From assembly GCF_963662885.1 (NCBI RefSeq), contig NZ_OY760059.1, positions 1,533,487 to 1,597,486 of the forward strand: DNA of 64,000 nucleotides, written 5' to 3'. Shown piece after piece: positions 53,371 through 62,327 of this stretch. Each line of letters starts with the position of its first letter. The stretch's first letter is position 1. Both the position numbers and the translations under genes were made by a program. This DNA comes from an uncultured Pseudodesulfovibrio sp. Lineage in GTDB: Bacteria > Desulfobacterota > Desulfovibrionia > Desulfovibrionales > Desulfovibrionaceae. Below the pieces are notes generated by a model. It saw nothing but the letters and a program-made list of their open reading frames with translations, had not been told where the DNA came from and ran no database searches.

Positions 53371-53418
53371 AAGGGGAAGGAAAAGCCCTTTTCAAAGGGG
53401 TTTCCTTCCCCTTCCCCC
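53366..53418 (-). terminator. Long hairpin terminator of the catabolic operon
   Basis: Arms of about 25 bases (53366-53390 and 53394-53418) pair with one interruption; the loop is three bases. On the minus strand it lies about 15 bases after the D-aminoacylase stop. Confidence 0.75.
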
Positions 53419-53432
53419 AGCCGTCGGAGGCG

Positions 53433-55022
53433 TTATCTGCCTAGGCGCAGCACCCGCCCGGAGGGGGAAGGAGTCTCCGGGGCGTCGGGTCCATGGAGGA
53501 TGGTGCCGTTGACCATGACCAGATCGATGCCGGTGGGGTGTTGGCGCGGTTCGGTGTAGGTGCCGTTGTCGCGCACAGTGTCCGGATCGAGCAGGACGAT
53601 GTCGGCGTGGTAGCCGGGCTTGAGCAGGCCTCGTTTATCAATTTTGAAGGTTTCAGCGGGCTTGCCGGTCATCTTGCGGATGGCGGTTTCGAGCGGCATG
53701 ACCTTTTCTTCGCGCACGTATTTGCCGAGTACGCGGGGGAAGGCCCCGTAGGTGCGCGGGTGGGGCGTGCCGCCGAGCAGGCCGTCGGTGCAGACGTTCA
53801 TTTCCGGGCGGGCCATGAACGCCTTGACGTGCTCTTCCAGACCGTAGAAATCGACCATGCCGACCGCGTTTTCTTCTTGCAGCAGAAGGTCGAGGGCGGC
53901 TTCCAGCGGCGGTTTGCCGCGCATTTCGCCAAGCTGGACCAGGGTCTTGCCGATGGCGTCGGCGTTGGCCCGGGTACGCGTGCTGGTGACAAAGATGCCG
54001 TCCACGCCCGCAAAGGCCACGAAGTTGTCCCAGCCGGGAATGCCGTCGCGAATGTCGCGGAGCATTCGGGCACGGGCTTCTTCGTCGGCGAGGCGCTCCA
54101 GAAGCTTGTCCGTGCCGCCCGCATGAGCCCAGGGGGGCAGGATCGCGCCGAGCATGGTCGAGCCCGCCACATATGGGTACTGGTCGATGGTCACCTTGAG
54201 GCCGTCGTCGGCGGCCTTGTCCAGAAGACCGAGGACTTTTTCGAACTTGTCGGCGTTGTACTTTCCGCAGATCTTGAAGTGCGAGAAGTGCACATGCACC
54301 CCCGTGGTGCGGGCTATGTCGAGCACTTCGTCCATGGATTCGAGGATGGTGTCGGCCTCGCTGCGCTGGTGGATGACCAGCGGGCGGCCGAACTCGGCGG
54401 CCACCGAGCACAGCGCTTCCATCTCGGCCTTGTCCGCGTAGGTGCAGGGCGGATAGATCAGCCCGGTGGACAACCCGAAGGCCCCGGCCTCCAGTTCGCG
54501 CCGCAGCACGTCCTGAAGCCGTTTCAGGTCTTCGGGACCGGCCTTGCGGTCGTCCAGCCCCATGGCCTCCATGCGCACGTTGCCGTGCGGGGCGAGGTAG
54601 CACAGGTTGGTGCCCGCGCCGGACTCTTCCAGACGCGCAAGGTAGCCGTCGGTGGTCTCCCAGGTCCAATCCAGAGTCTCGGACTCGCCTTCCAGGCCGC
54701 TCAGGTTCTTGCGCCAGGCCGGAATATGCTTGCCCGGCAGGGGGGCCATGGAGATGCCGTCCTGGCCCAGGATTTCCGTGGTCACGCCCTGGCGGATTTT
54801 GGGCCAGATGAACGGGTCCTCCATGACCACCAGGTCCGAGTGGGAGTGGGTGTCGATGAACCCGGGGCAGACCACGCGCCCCTCGGCGTCAATGGTCTGG
54901 TCCGCCTCGGGCGCGTCCTGGCCCACGTGAGTGATGACGCCGTTCTCGACGCGCACGGTGCCGGGCGTGGCCGGGCTGCCGGTGCCGTCGATGATGCGGG
55001 CGTTTTCGATACGGATGCTCAT
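53433..55022 (-). CDS. D-aminoacylase (N-acyl-D-amino-acid deacylase) family amidohydrolase
   Basis: 529 residues. Amidohydrolase metal motif GFIDTHSHSDL with H59 and H61, and the family's cysteine ligand probably in CYLAP. Also FGLSTGLIYPP, VHFSHFKICGK and the C-terminal beta-sandwich return (GYHADIVLLDPDTV). It hydrolyses N-acyl-D-amino acids or related cyclic amides in the cytoplasm. It is the last gene of the minus-strand operon, 16 bases after the M20 hydrolase gene, with GAGG seven bases before its ATG. Confidence 0.9.
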   Translation of the reverse strand: MSIRIENARIIDGTGSPATPGTVRVENGVITHVGQDAPEADQTIDAEGRVVCPGFIDTHSHSDLVVMEDPFIWPKIRQGVTTEILGQDGISMAPLPGKHIPAWRKNLSGLEGESETLDWTWETTDGYLARLEESGAGTNLCYLAPHGNVRMEAMGLDDRKAGPEDLKRLQDVLRRELEAGAFGLSTGLIYPPCTYADKAEMEALCSVAAEFGRPLVIHQRSEADTILESMDEVLDIARTTGVHVHFSHFKICGKYNADKFEKVLGLLDKAADDGLKVTIDQYPYVAGSTMLGAILPPWAHAGGTDKLLERLADEEARARMLRDIRDGIPGWDNFVAFAGVDGIFVTSTRTRANADAIGKTLVQLGEMRGKPPLEAALDLLLQEENAVGMVDFYGLEEHVKAFMARPEMNVCTDGLLGGTPHPRTYGAFPRVLGKYVREEKVMPLETAIRKMTGKPAETFKIDKRGLLKPGYHADIVLLDPDTVRDNGTYTEPRQHPTGIDLVMVNGTILHGPDAPETPSPSGRVLRLGR

Positions 55023-55038
55023 GGCGATTCCTCGAAGG

Positions 55039-56232
55039 TTATTCGCAGGCCAGCAGGGCCTCGATGATGGCCTTGTAGCCCACGGTGACCTTGTGCAGCT
55101 GGTCCACCTCGATGTGCTCGTCGATGGTGTGGGCCAGGTTCTCGCGGGACGGGCCGTAGCCCAGGGTGCGGATGCCCGCCTCGCCCGCGTAGTGGGAGCC
55201 GTTGGTGCAGAACGAGTAGTGGGACAGGCCCGGTTCCAGCCCCGCCTCCTTGAGTCCGTCCAGGGCGGCGGTCACGAAGGGCGCGTCCTTGTCGAACAGC
55301 CAGCCGGGGAAGAACCGTTCGCCCTGGATATGGACGCCGGTGTAGCACTTTTCCTTGCCCTTGGCGAAGTACGCCTTGGCCTTGAAGTCCGGGTTGGCTT
55401 CGGACAGACGGGCGATGGCCTCGTTGATGGGGGCCAGGACCGATTCCGGGGTTTCGCCCACCAGCAGTCGACGGTCGTAGGTGGCCCGGCAGCCGCTGGG
55501 CACCACGGACGAGCCGGGGTAGGGCGTGGACTTGATGTCCGTGAGCACGCAGATGCCCTTCCCCAAAACTTCTTGGGACGGCTCCTGGATCTTGTCGATC
55601 TCGCGGATCAGGTCGGTCATCAGATGCACGGCGTTGACGCCCGCGTCCGGGTTGGCCGAGTGGGCGGGCACGCCCATGGTTTCGACCACGATCTCGGCGC
55701 GGCCGCGCTGGCCGATCTTCAGGTTCAGTTCCGAGGCTTCGCCGATGATGACGAAGTCCGGCTTGACCGCCTGGGAGATTTCGCGTGCGGCGATGCCCTC
55801 GAAGAGTTCCTCGTGGACCACGCCCGCCACGCAGATTTCACCCGCGAACTTGCCCTTGGTCTCCTTGGCGAACCATGCGGCGGCTCCGACCATGGCGGAC
55901 AGGGCGCCCTTCATGTCCGAGGTGCCCCGGCCGTAGACCTTGCCGTCCACGATGTCGCCGCCGAACGGAGCCTGTGTCCAGGCCGACGGGTCGGGAACCG
56001 GGACCACGTCCATGTGCCCGTCGAACAGGATGCACGGGCCGGGCTTGTTGCCCTTGATGCGGCCGACCACGTTGCCGTAGCGGTCTTCGCTGACCTTGTG
56101 GAAGCCGTTGGCCTCCATGGCCGCGGCCAGAGCCTTGGCAACATCGCTCTCCTCACCGGAAACGCTGGGCAGGGAGACCAGCTCCTGGCACAGAGCCACG
56201 CTCAGGTTGCAGTATTTTTCCTGATTCGGCAT
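55039..56232 (-). CDS. YgeY-type M20 family peptidase/deacylase
   Basis: 397 residues. M20 metal ligands H73 and D75 in DGHMDVVP, D106 in GRGTSDMKGA and the catalytic pair in VHEELFEG. The family resembles YgeY, called selenium-metabolism-linked in annotation pipelines because of its genomic neighbours; its substrate is not established. Here it sits between a D-aminoacylase and a PLP lyase, as ygeY sits beside the diaminopropionate ammonia-lyase gene ygeX in E. coli. GGAGG precedes the ATG. Confidence 0.87.
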   Translation of the reverse strand: MPNQEKYCNLSVALCQELVSLPSVSGEESDVAKALAAAMEANGFHKVSEDRYGNVVGRIKGNKPGPCILFDGHMDVVPVPDPSAWTQAPFGGDIVDGKVYGRGTSDMKGALSAMVGAAAWFAKETKGKFAGEICVAGVVHEELFEGIAAREISQAVKPDFVIIGEASELNLKIGQRGRAEIVVETMGVPAHSANPDAGVNAVHLMTDLIREIDKIQEPSQEVLGKGICVLTDIKSTPYPGSSVVPSGCRATYDRRLLVGETPESVLAPINEAIARLSEANPDFKAKAYFAKGKEKCYTGVHIQGERFFPGWLFDKDAPFVTAALDGLKEAGLEPGLSHYSFCTNGSHYAGEAGIRTLGYGPSRENLAHTIDEHIEVDQLHKVTVGYKAIIEALLACE

Positions 56233-56241
56233 GTCGCCCTC

Positions 56242-57708
56242 CTAGCCCTCGAGCAGGCCGGTCTTGGCGTTGAATTCGTTGATGAGCTTGTCCACCTCGG
56301 GGGCCAGCTTCTGGACGCTGGTCCAGTAGTTCTCGTCGTACCACTGGGCCTGGATGTCCTCGAAGGCCATGCCCTGCTGTTCGATCCAGGTGTAGTACTT
56401 GAGGTTGTGGATGCGCTTGCGGTCGTAGTAGCCAAGCTCCTGCATGTTGTCGATGGTCGTGGCGGCCATCATGCCCCGGGAGTAGGCGGCGTCTTTGGCG
56501 TCGTACTCGCCCTTTTCCTCGGTCAGCTCGGCCAGGCGGCTCTGGTACATCTCCATGGAGTCCGTGGCCACGGTCAGGACCACGTCGTCCTTGCCCAGCT
56601 CGTAGTACTTGGCGAACTTGACGGCGGAGATCATGTTGGCCACCGAGGAGATGCCCAGCTGGTGGAGGTTCTCGGCGATCTCGGCGGGTACGCCGTTCTC
56701 CTTGAGCGCCTCGATGCCGGCGGGTTCATTGAACAGACGGATGAGGTTCATGGGGACTTCGTCGTCCACGGCGATGACCATGTCCGTGTTGCGCACGTTG
56801 TGGACCCAGGGCACGTGCTTGTCGCCGATGCCCTCGATGCGGTGCGCGCCGAAGCCGTTGTTCAGCAGGGTGGGGCACTGCAGCGCCTCGCAGGCGGCCA
56901 CCTTGACGTTGGCGAACTGCTGCTTGAGGTAGTCGCCGCTGGCCAGGGTGCCGCCGGAGCCGGTGGACAGGACCACGCCCCGGAAGTGCTTCTGGGCGTC
57001 ATCGGACAGGGATTCGATCAGTTCGGTCATGGCCCGGCCGGTCACGGTGTAGTGCCACAGGTAGTTGCCCATGTCGTCGAACTGGTTGAAGATCATGATG
57101 TCGTCGCCGCTCTTGCGCAGCTCCCAGCACTTGTCGAAGATTTCCTTAACGTTGGACTCGGAACCCGGGGTCTTGATGGTCTCGCCCGCAACCTTGGACA
57201 GCCAGTCGAAGCGCTCCTGACTCATGCCCTCGGGCAGGATGGCGATGGACTCGCAGCCGAGCAGGTTGGAGTCGTACGCGCCGCCACGGCAGTAGTTGCC
57301 GGTGGACGGCCAGACGGCCTTCTGCTTGCGCGGATCGAACTGTCCGGTGACCAGACGCGGAGCCAGGCAGCCGAAAGCCGCGCCGACCTTGTGGGCTCCG
57401 GTGGGGAACCACTTGCCCACCAGCAGGACGATGCGGGCGTCGACTCCGGTCAGGGAGGAGGGCAGTTCGATGTGGTTGACCCCGGCGTAGGCGCCGCCGC
57501 TCACGGCGGGCTCGTTTTTCCAGGAGATGCGGAAAAGGTTGATGGGGTTGAGGTCCCACAGCCCCACGGAGGCGAGCTTCTCCTTGATGGCTGCCGGGAT
57601 CTTCTCCGGGTGGCACATCTGTTCCAGGGTCGGGATGATGATATTCTTCTCGCGCGCACAGGCCACGGCACTTTCCAGGCCCTGCGGATTGATGGTCAGG
57701 TCAAGCAT
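56242..57708 (-). CDS. PLP-dependent beta-family lyase (TrpB-like fold), substrate unknown
   Basis: 488 residues. Fold type II PLP enzyme: the PLP lysine is K107 in PTGAHKVGAAFG, the phosphate-binding glycine loop is LSTGSGGTLASG, and STGNYCRGGAYDSNLLGCES lies near the cofactor. It is much longer than diaminopropionate ammonia-lyase (about 400). Members usually eliminate or replace a group on the beta carbon of an amino acid. It lies nine bases upstream of the YgeY gene and 20 bases after the second PLP gene, so both PLP enzymes probably act on the same compound. Confidence 0.8.
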   Translation of the reverse strand: MLDLTINPQGLESAVACAREKNIIIPTLEQMCHPEKIPAAIKEKLASVGLWDLNPINLFRISWKNEPAVSGGAYAGVNHIELPSSLTGVDARIVLLVGKWFPTGAHKVGAAFGCLAPRLVTGQFDPRKQKAVWPSTGNYCRGGAYDSNLLGCESIAILPEGMSQERFDWLSKVAGETIKTPGSESNVKEIFDKCWELRKSGDDIMIFNQFDDMGNYLWHYTVTGRAMTELIESLSDDAQKHFRGVVLSTGSGGTLASGDYLKQQFANVKVAACEALQCPTLLNNGFGAHRIEGIGDKHVPWVHNVRNTDMVIAVDDEVPMNLIRLFNEPAGIEALKENGVPAEIAENLHQLGISSVANMISAVKFAKYYELGKDDVVLTVATDSMEMYQSRLAELTEEKGEYDAKDAAYSRGMMAATTIDNMQELGYYDRKRIHNLKYYTWIEQQGMAFEDIQAQWYDENYWTSVQKLAPEVDKLINEFNAKTGLLEG

Positions 57709-57728
57709 GGTTGTCCGTCCTTTATCTG

Positions 57729-59024
57729 TTATGATTCTTGATTGCGTTGAGTAATGCCCTGGGCGTCCGAGAGGGCGTCCCCAAGAGCGTCGAGTGTGGG
57801 GGCGATGATCGAAGGCGCGGCGTCGCACGCCTTGATGGTCGCGTCCACGTCCTTGAGCCCGGAGCCGGTCACGAGCAGCACGCAGGTCTCGTCGCGGGCC
57901 ACAAGGTCCTGGTCCAGCGCCGCGTGCAGCCCGGCCAGAGGGGAGGCCCCGGCAGGTTCGGCGAATACGCCGGTCGAGCGGGCCAGTTCGGGGATGGCCG
58001 CGAGGATGGCTTCGTCGGACACGCGCAGGAAGGCCCCGCCCGTGCCGTTGACCGCGGCCACGGCCTTGCGGCGGTCGCGGGGCAGCCCCGCGGAAATGGA
58101 GTCGGCCACGGTGTGGGCCTGGATGGCCGGGAAGGTCACCGGGTCGGCACCCTCCTTCCAGCAACGGTACAGGAAATCGCTGCCTTCCGCCTGCACGCCC
58201 ATGAGCCGGGGGATGCGGTCCACCCAGCCCATGCGGAAAAGGTCCATGAACCCCTTGTGCAGGCCGGAGATGATGCAGCCGTCGCCCACGCCCACGAACA
58301 CGGCGTCCGGGCACTGCCAGTTCAGCTGCTCGCAGATCTCAAAGGCGGCGGTCTTCTTGCCCTCGGCCATGTAGGGATTGAAGCCGGTGTTGCGGTTGTA
58401 CCAGCCGTATTTGTCGGCCGCCTTGAGGCACAGTTCGAAGGCGTCGTCGTAGCTGCCGTCCACCAGGAATACCCGTGCGCCGTAGGCCAGCAGCTGCGCC
58501 ACCTTGGCCCTTGGGGCCGAGCGAGGCACGAAGATGGTGCAGTCCATGTCGCTTGCCGCGCACATGCCCGCCAGGGCGGCGGCAGCGTTGCCGGTGGAGG
58601 CGGTGGTGATCATGTCCGCTCCGGCCTCGCGCGCCTTCATCACGGCCAGGGCGCTGGCCCGGTCCTTGAGGGAGCCGGTGGGCTGGCGGGAGTCGTCCTT
58701 GACGTACAAGGCGTTCAACCCCAGGGCCTTGGCCAGGCGCGGGGTCTCGTAGAGCGGGGTCCAGCCCACTGTTGCGGCCGGGGCCGGGGTGTCGGGCAGA
58801 ACCGGAAGCAGCGGGCGATAGCGCCACTGGCTGCACGTTCTGTCCTGGGCCAGACTTTGCGGGGAAATTTGTCGCCCGATGGCGTCGTAGTCGTATTCGA
58901 TGTCCAGGATGCCCTCGTTACCGTGGTTCGGGCAGACGTAGTCCACCTCGCCGGGCTGGTAGGTTCTGCCGCAGATGGTGCAGCGCATGCCTGTGATGTG
59001 ATCGGGCCGGGATGTCTTATTCAT
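57729..59024 (-). CDS. Threonine-synthase-like PLP enzyme with zinc ribbon
   Basis: 431 residues. An N-terminal metal ribbon (C15, C18, C31 and H34: CTICGRTY ... CPNHG) precedes the PLP fold with lysine K120 in TGSLKDRASA, the asparagine loop TASTGNAAAALAG and the glycine tail LLVTGSGLKD. Threonine synthase is the nearest family, but cysteate synthase and related lyases share this form, and the catabolic setting argues against threonine making. The ATG at 59024 removes a 20-residue upstream frame. Confidence 0.78.
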   Translation of the reverse strand: MNKTSRPDHITGMRCTICGRTYQPGEVDYVCPNHGNEGILDIEYDYDAIGRQISPQSLAQDRTCSQWRYRPLLPVLPDTPAPAATVGWTPLYETPRLAKALGLNALYVKDDSRQPTGSLKDRASALAVMKAREAGADMITTASTGNAAAALAGMCAASDMDCTIFVPRSAPRAKVAQLLAYGARVFLVDGSYDDAFELCLKAADKYGWYNRNTGFNPYMAEGKKTAAFEICEQLNWQCPDAVFVGVGDGCIISGLHKGFMDLFRMGWVDRIPRLMGVQAEGSDFLYRCWKEGADPVTFPAIQAHTVADSISAGLPRDRRKAVAAVNGTGGAFLRVSDEAILAAIPELARSTGVFAEPAGASPLAGLHAALDQDLVARDETCVLLVTGSGLKDVDATIKACDAAPSIIAPTLDALGDALSDAQGITQRNQES

Positions 59025-59097
59025 GTCTTTGCTTGCGGTTTTGATGGCCGGGCGGCGGGGGAAGCCCCGCCGCCCGGAGTTCAAGCCTTGGGCCGTA

Positions 59098-60132
59098 TTA
59101 CTTGGAGGCCTCTTTGATGGCGTCCAGGAAGGCGTTCAGCATTTCCTTGCCCTCGTCGCCGAAGTGCTCTTCGAGGTACTTCATGACGACCGGCTGGGAA
59201 GCGGCGCGGAAGCGCTCCTTCTCGGACTCGGGCAGGGTGTAGACCTCCATCTTGGAGGACAGGAAGGGCAGGCCGCGGTCGGACGCCTCGATGGCGTTGG
59301 CGATGCCGCGGGAGACCACGATGGCGGTCTTGGCAGCGCTCTCGACGACCTGGCGCTCGGCCGGGGTCAGGGAGTTGTAGAAGTCCATGTTCATCATCCA
59401 GACGTGGGGAGCGAACAGGTGGTTGGAGATGGTCAGGTACTTCTGGACTTCATACAGCTTGGCGAACTCGACGATGGGCACCGGGTTCATCTGGCCGTCG
59501 GCAACGCCGGTCTGCAGGGAGGTGTAGACCTCGGACCAGGCGATGGACACGGGCTGGCCGCCCAGGGAGGACACGAGCATCTTGTGGGTGTCCAGGCCCA
59601 TGGTACGGATCTTCAGGCCCTTCATGTCTTCCAGGGTCTTGATCGGGTGGTTGGAGTTGGTGAACTGGAAGAACCCGCCGGAGTCGGAGAAGCCCAGGCA
59701 CTTCATGCCGGTCTTGGCGGTGATGTCGCCGGCCAGCTTCTTGCCGAAGGGACCGTCGAAGACTTCATAGGCAACGGCGTGGTTCGGGAAGGCGAACGGC
59801 ACGTCGAGCACGGAGATCATGGGGTAGACGCTGCCCACGGCGCCGACGGAGTGCACGCCCAGCTGGATGATGCCGTCCTTGACCTGCTGGACGACTTCGG
59901 CGTCCTTGCCGAGCTGGCCGCTCGGGAAGATCTGGACCTGGACTTCGCCGTTGGTGCCGGACTCGACCAGGTTCTTGAAGACCACGGCGGCCGCGCCGGA
60001 CGGGTTGTCAAAGGCGCCGTTCTTGTTCAGGTGGTGCATCTTGATGACCTTGGCGGCCAGCGCGCCCTGGGCCGAGCACAGCATCAGAGCCGCGACAGCG
60101 ATCAGGACAGTCAGTTTTTTACCGATTCTCAT
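59098..60132 (-). CDS. dctP: TRAP transporter substrate-binding protein (DctP family)
   Basis: 344 residues with a signal peptide (LTVLIAVAALMLCSAQGALA). The DctP pattern is clear: VQVQIFPSGQLGKDAEVVQQVKDG, then LKIRTMGLDTHKMLVSSLGG with the ligand-binding Arg, and YTSLQTGVADGQMNPVPIV. It binds a carboxylated solute in the periplasm. GAGAGGA lies five bases before the ATG. Confidence 0.94.
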   Translation of the reverse strand: MRIGKKLTVLIAVAALMLCSAQGALAAKVIKMHHLNKNGAFDNPSGAAAVVFKNLVESGTNGEVQVQIFPSGQLGKDAEVVQQVKDGIIQLGVHSVGAVGSVYPMISVLDVPFAFPNHAVAYEVFDGPFGKKLAGDITAKTGMKCLGFSDSGGFFQFTNSNHPIKTLEDMKGLKIRTMGLDTHKMLVSSLGGQPVSIAWSEVYTSLQTGVADGQMNPVPIVEFAKLYEVQKYLTISNHLFAPHVWMMNMDFYNSLTPAERQVVESAAKTAIVVSRGIANAIEASDRGLPFLSSKMEVYTLPESEKERFRAASQPVVMKYLEEHFGDEGKEMLNAFLDAIKEASK

Positions 60133-60156
60133 ACGATCCTCTCATGGTTTGTTCCG

Positions 60157-61440
60157 CTACATGTCGAGCAGAAGTTTGGGGAAAAACATTGCTAGGTCCG
60201 TCCAGAAGGTGGTGATGACGAGCACGCCGACCTCCACGAGTATGAACGGCCACAGTGCGGCGCTGATGCGCTCTATGCGCTCGCCGGTGACCGAGGAGAG
60301 CACGAATATGCAGGCCCCCACGGGCGGGGTCATGAGCGAGATGTTCAGGGTCAGGACGATCATTACGCCCGCGTGCACCGGGTTCATGCCGATGGCCTGG
60401 GTCAGGGTGCCGAGCATGGGCGTCAGGATGATCAGCGCCGCGTTGATGTCCATGAACATGCCGATAACCAGCAGCATGATCAGGATCATGCCCTTGATCA
60501 TCCACGGGGTGGTGGACAGGGACAGGAATACGTCCGCGATCTGCTGCGGGATCTGCATGAAGGTCATCCACCAGCTCAGGATCGACGCAGAAGCGATGAT
60601 CAGGAAGACCACGCCGGTGATCCGGGCCGTGCGGATGAGCATCTCCACGATGTCGTTGAAGGTCAGGTTGCGGTGGATGACCACGCCCACGAACAGGGCG
60701 TAGAAAACCGCGATGGCCGCCGCCTCGGTGGGGGTGACGATGCCGCCCAGGATGCCGCCAAGGATGATGGCGGGCATGATCATGGCGAGAATGCTGCCCT
60801 TGAAGGCGGAAAGGATTTCGCGCAGGGAGGGACTGCCTTCCTTCTTGGGCAGGCCGAGCTTGCGCCCGAGCGCCACGATCAGGGCCATGCACACCAGGCA
60901 GATGAGCAGGCCGGGCAGGATGCCCGCAGCGAACAGTCCGGCGATGGAAACACCGGCCAGCGAGCCGTAGATGACCATCAGGTTGGACGGCGGGATGGTC
61001 GGGCCAATGATCGATCCCGCGGCGGTGACCGCGCAGGCGAACGGGCGGGTGTAGCCCTGCTTGACCATGGCCGGGACCAGGGTGTTGCCGAAGGCGGCGG
61101 TGTCCGACACGGCCGCGCCGGTCATGCCTGCGAACAGCACCGAAGCGAGCATGTTCGAGTGGGCCAGGCCGCCGCGCAGGTAGCCCACCAGCGCGTCGGC
61201 CAGGTTGGCGATGCGCTGGGTCATGCCCACGCGGTTCATGATTTCACCCGCCAGGATGAAGAAGGGCATGGCCATGAAGGTGAACAGGTTCAGCCCCTCG
61301 AAGAATCGTTTGGGAGCCATGACCAGGAAGTTGTCTCCGCCCACCTGGACGAGTCCGGCCACGCCCGCGATGCCGAGGACGAAACCGATGGGCACGCCGA
61401 TGAGCAGCAGGCCGAAGAAGATGATGGCGACGGTCAGCAT
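60157..61440 (-). CDS. dctM: TRAP transporter large membrane subunit (DctM family)
   Basis: 427 residues, about twelve membrane segments and DctM motifs (IGVPIGFVLG near the start, AMPFFILAGEIMNRVGMTQRI, GAAVSDTAAFGNTLVPAM, IPPSNLMVIYGSLAGVSIAGLF). It forms the sodium- or proton-driven channel. Its start overlaps the DctQ stop by one base. Confidence 0.95.
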   Translation of the reverse strand: MLTVAIIFFGLLLIGVPIGFVLGIAGVAGLVQVGGDNFLVMAPKRFFEGLNLFTFMAMPFFILAGEIMNRVGMTQRIANLADALVGYLRGGLAHSNMLASVLFAGMTGAAVSDTAAFGNTLVPAMVKQGYTRPFACAVTAAGSIIGPTIPPSNLMVIYGSLAGVSIAGLFAAGILPGLLICLVCMALIVALGRKLGLPKKEGSPSLREILSAFKGSILAMIMPAIILGGILGGIVTPTEAAAIAVFYALFVGVVIHRNLTFNDIVEMLIRTARITGVVFLIIASASILSWWMTFMQIPQQIADVFLSLSTTPWMIKGMILIMLLVIGMFMDINAALIILTPMLGTLTQAIGMNPVHAGVMIVLTLNISLMTPPVGACIFVLSSVTGERIERISAALWPFILVEVGVLVITTFWTDLAMFFPKLLLDM

Positions 61441-61979
61441 CAGGCGGCCTCCTTCCTGGTAAAGATGGGGGTTACCCCGGCCGCATCACGGATCATGACC
61501 GCCGCGATCTGGACGCAGGTGAGTCCGGCGGTGACCGGAACGGCGGTGAACGGCACGAACATGGTCATGCCGAAAATGGTCGCATACTGGTTGGCTCCGC
61601 CCTTGGCCATGGTCACGCCGTACCAGGTCAGGAACAGGAAGAAGGCCAGACCGAGCAGGTCGAGGACCATGCGGGCGGGCATCTGCAAGTTCAACGGGAG
61701 CTTGGAGAAGACCAGGTCCAGTCCGATGTGCTCCCGCCGGTATGCGCAGCAGGGTACCGCCAGGAGCGCGGCCCAGATCATAATGTAGCGGGCCAGTTCT
61801 TCGGTCCAGGTGGCGCCCAAAGCCAGGGCGTACCGTTCGAGGATCCCGAACCAGACCACGCCGATCATGGCGGCCACCAGCAGGGCGCAGATACGCTCGA
61901 GAACGTAGTTCAACCGGTAGGAGAACCGTTCCACGGAACCGGCCAGGCTGACGAAGGGTGTTGTTTGATGTGTTTGCAT
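61440..61979 (-). CDS. dctQ: TRAP transporter small membrane subunit (DctQ family)
   Basis: 179 residues, four membrane helices, WTEELARYIMIWAALLAVPC in the centre, typical for DctQ. It is the first gene of the catabolic operon. The ATG at 61979 has no good ribosome-binding site, and the predicted sigma-54 start point leaves only about 20 bases of leader, so a later in-frame start is possible. Confidence 0.92.
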   Translation of the reverse strand: MQTHQTTPFVSLAGSVERFSYRLNYVLERICALLVAAMIGVVWFGILERYALALGATWTEELARYIMIWAALLAVPCCAYRREHIGLDLVFSKLPLNLQMPARMVLDLLGLAFFLFLTWYGVTMAKGGANQYATIFGMTMFVPFTAVPVTAGLTCVQIAAVMIRDAAGVTPIFTRKEAA

Positions 61980-62010
61980 AGTGTGTGTGGTTGAAGTGAT
62001 ACCGTCCTAG

Positions 62011-62026
62011 AGCAGATACCGTGCCA
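62011..62026 (-). promoter_or_regulatory. Sigma-54 promoter of the TRAP/catabolic operon
   Basis: On the minus strand TGGCACGGTATCTGCT: perfect TGGCACG half, exact GG-N10-GC spacing, and CTGCT against the consensus TTGCT. It lies 31 bases before the dctQ ATG and beside a divergent sigma-54 activator gene. Confidence 0.85.
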
Positions 62027-62205
62027 GTGCCGGAACTCGGCAGCGTGTTTTTTGTCGTTTTGGTACTTTTTAAGTATTCACAATAATATCAGTGTATTGT
62101 TTGTAAATTATTATTCCATTCCAAAGAGGATGCATGGCGCGATATTTCTTGAACCTTGGGTCGATTACGTTTATGTCATAAGTGTTTTCATTTTGATACC
62201 GGCGT

Positions 62206-62245
62206 CCGTTTTGCGGCATCGCCGGGCTAAAACGGCACGATGCCG
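62206..62245. repeat. Two interleaved inverted repeats
   Basis: CCGTTTT (62206-62212) pairs with AAAACGG (62229-62235), and CGGCATCG (62214-62221) pairs with CGATGCCG (62238-62245). The arms alternate in the order A-B-A'-B'. It may be an enhancer site of the activator or a structured leader of its mRNA. Confidence 0.55.
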
Positions 62246-62327
62246 GGTTGTTGCGGTCCTTTGTCAATGGGCGTAGCGCAATGGCGGTATCGTTCTGATA
62301 CGGGGAAAACACCCAACGGAGTCTGGA

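Larger units (their letters stand above)
61980..62327. promoter_or_regulatory. 348-base divergent control region of the TRAP operon and its activator
   Basis: It holds the sigma-54 promoter at 62011-62026 (minus strand), an AT-rich stretch at 62060-62125, and two interleaved dyads at 62206-62245 (separate entries). No gene is supported. Confidence 0.6.

Noticed and set aside
54931..57741. Very long open frame (936 codons) on the plus strand
   Set aside because: It lies antisense to three well-supported genes (D-aminoacylase, YgeY, PLP lyase), is rich in valine, histidine and glycine as expected of a GC-rich shadow frame, and shows no domain.
62052..62276. 74-codon plus-strand frame in the divergent region
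   Set aside because: AT-rich promoter DNA, no ribosome-binding site, and it overlaps the interleaved dyads.
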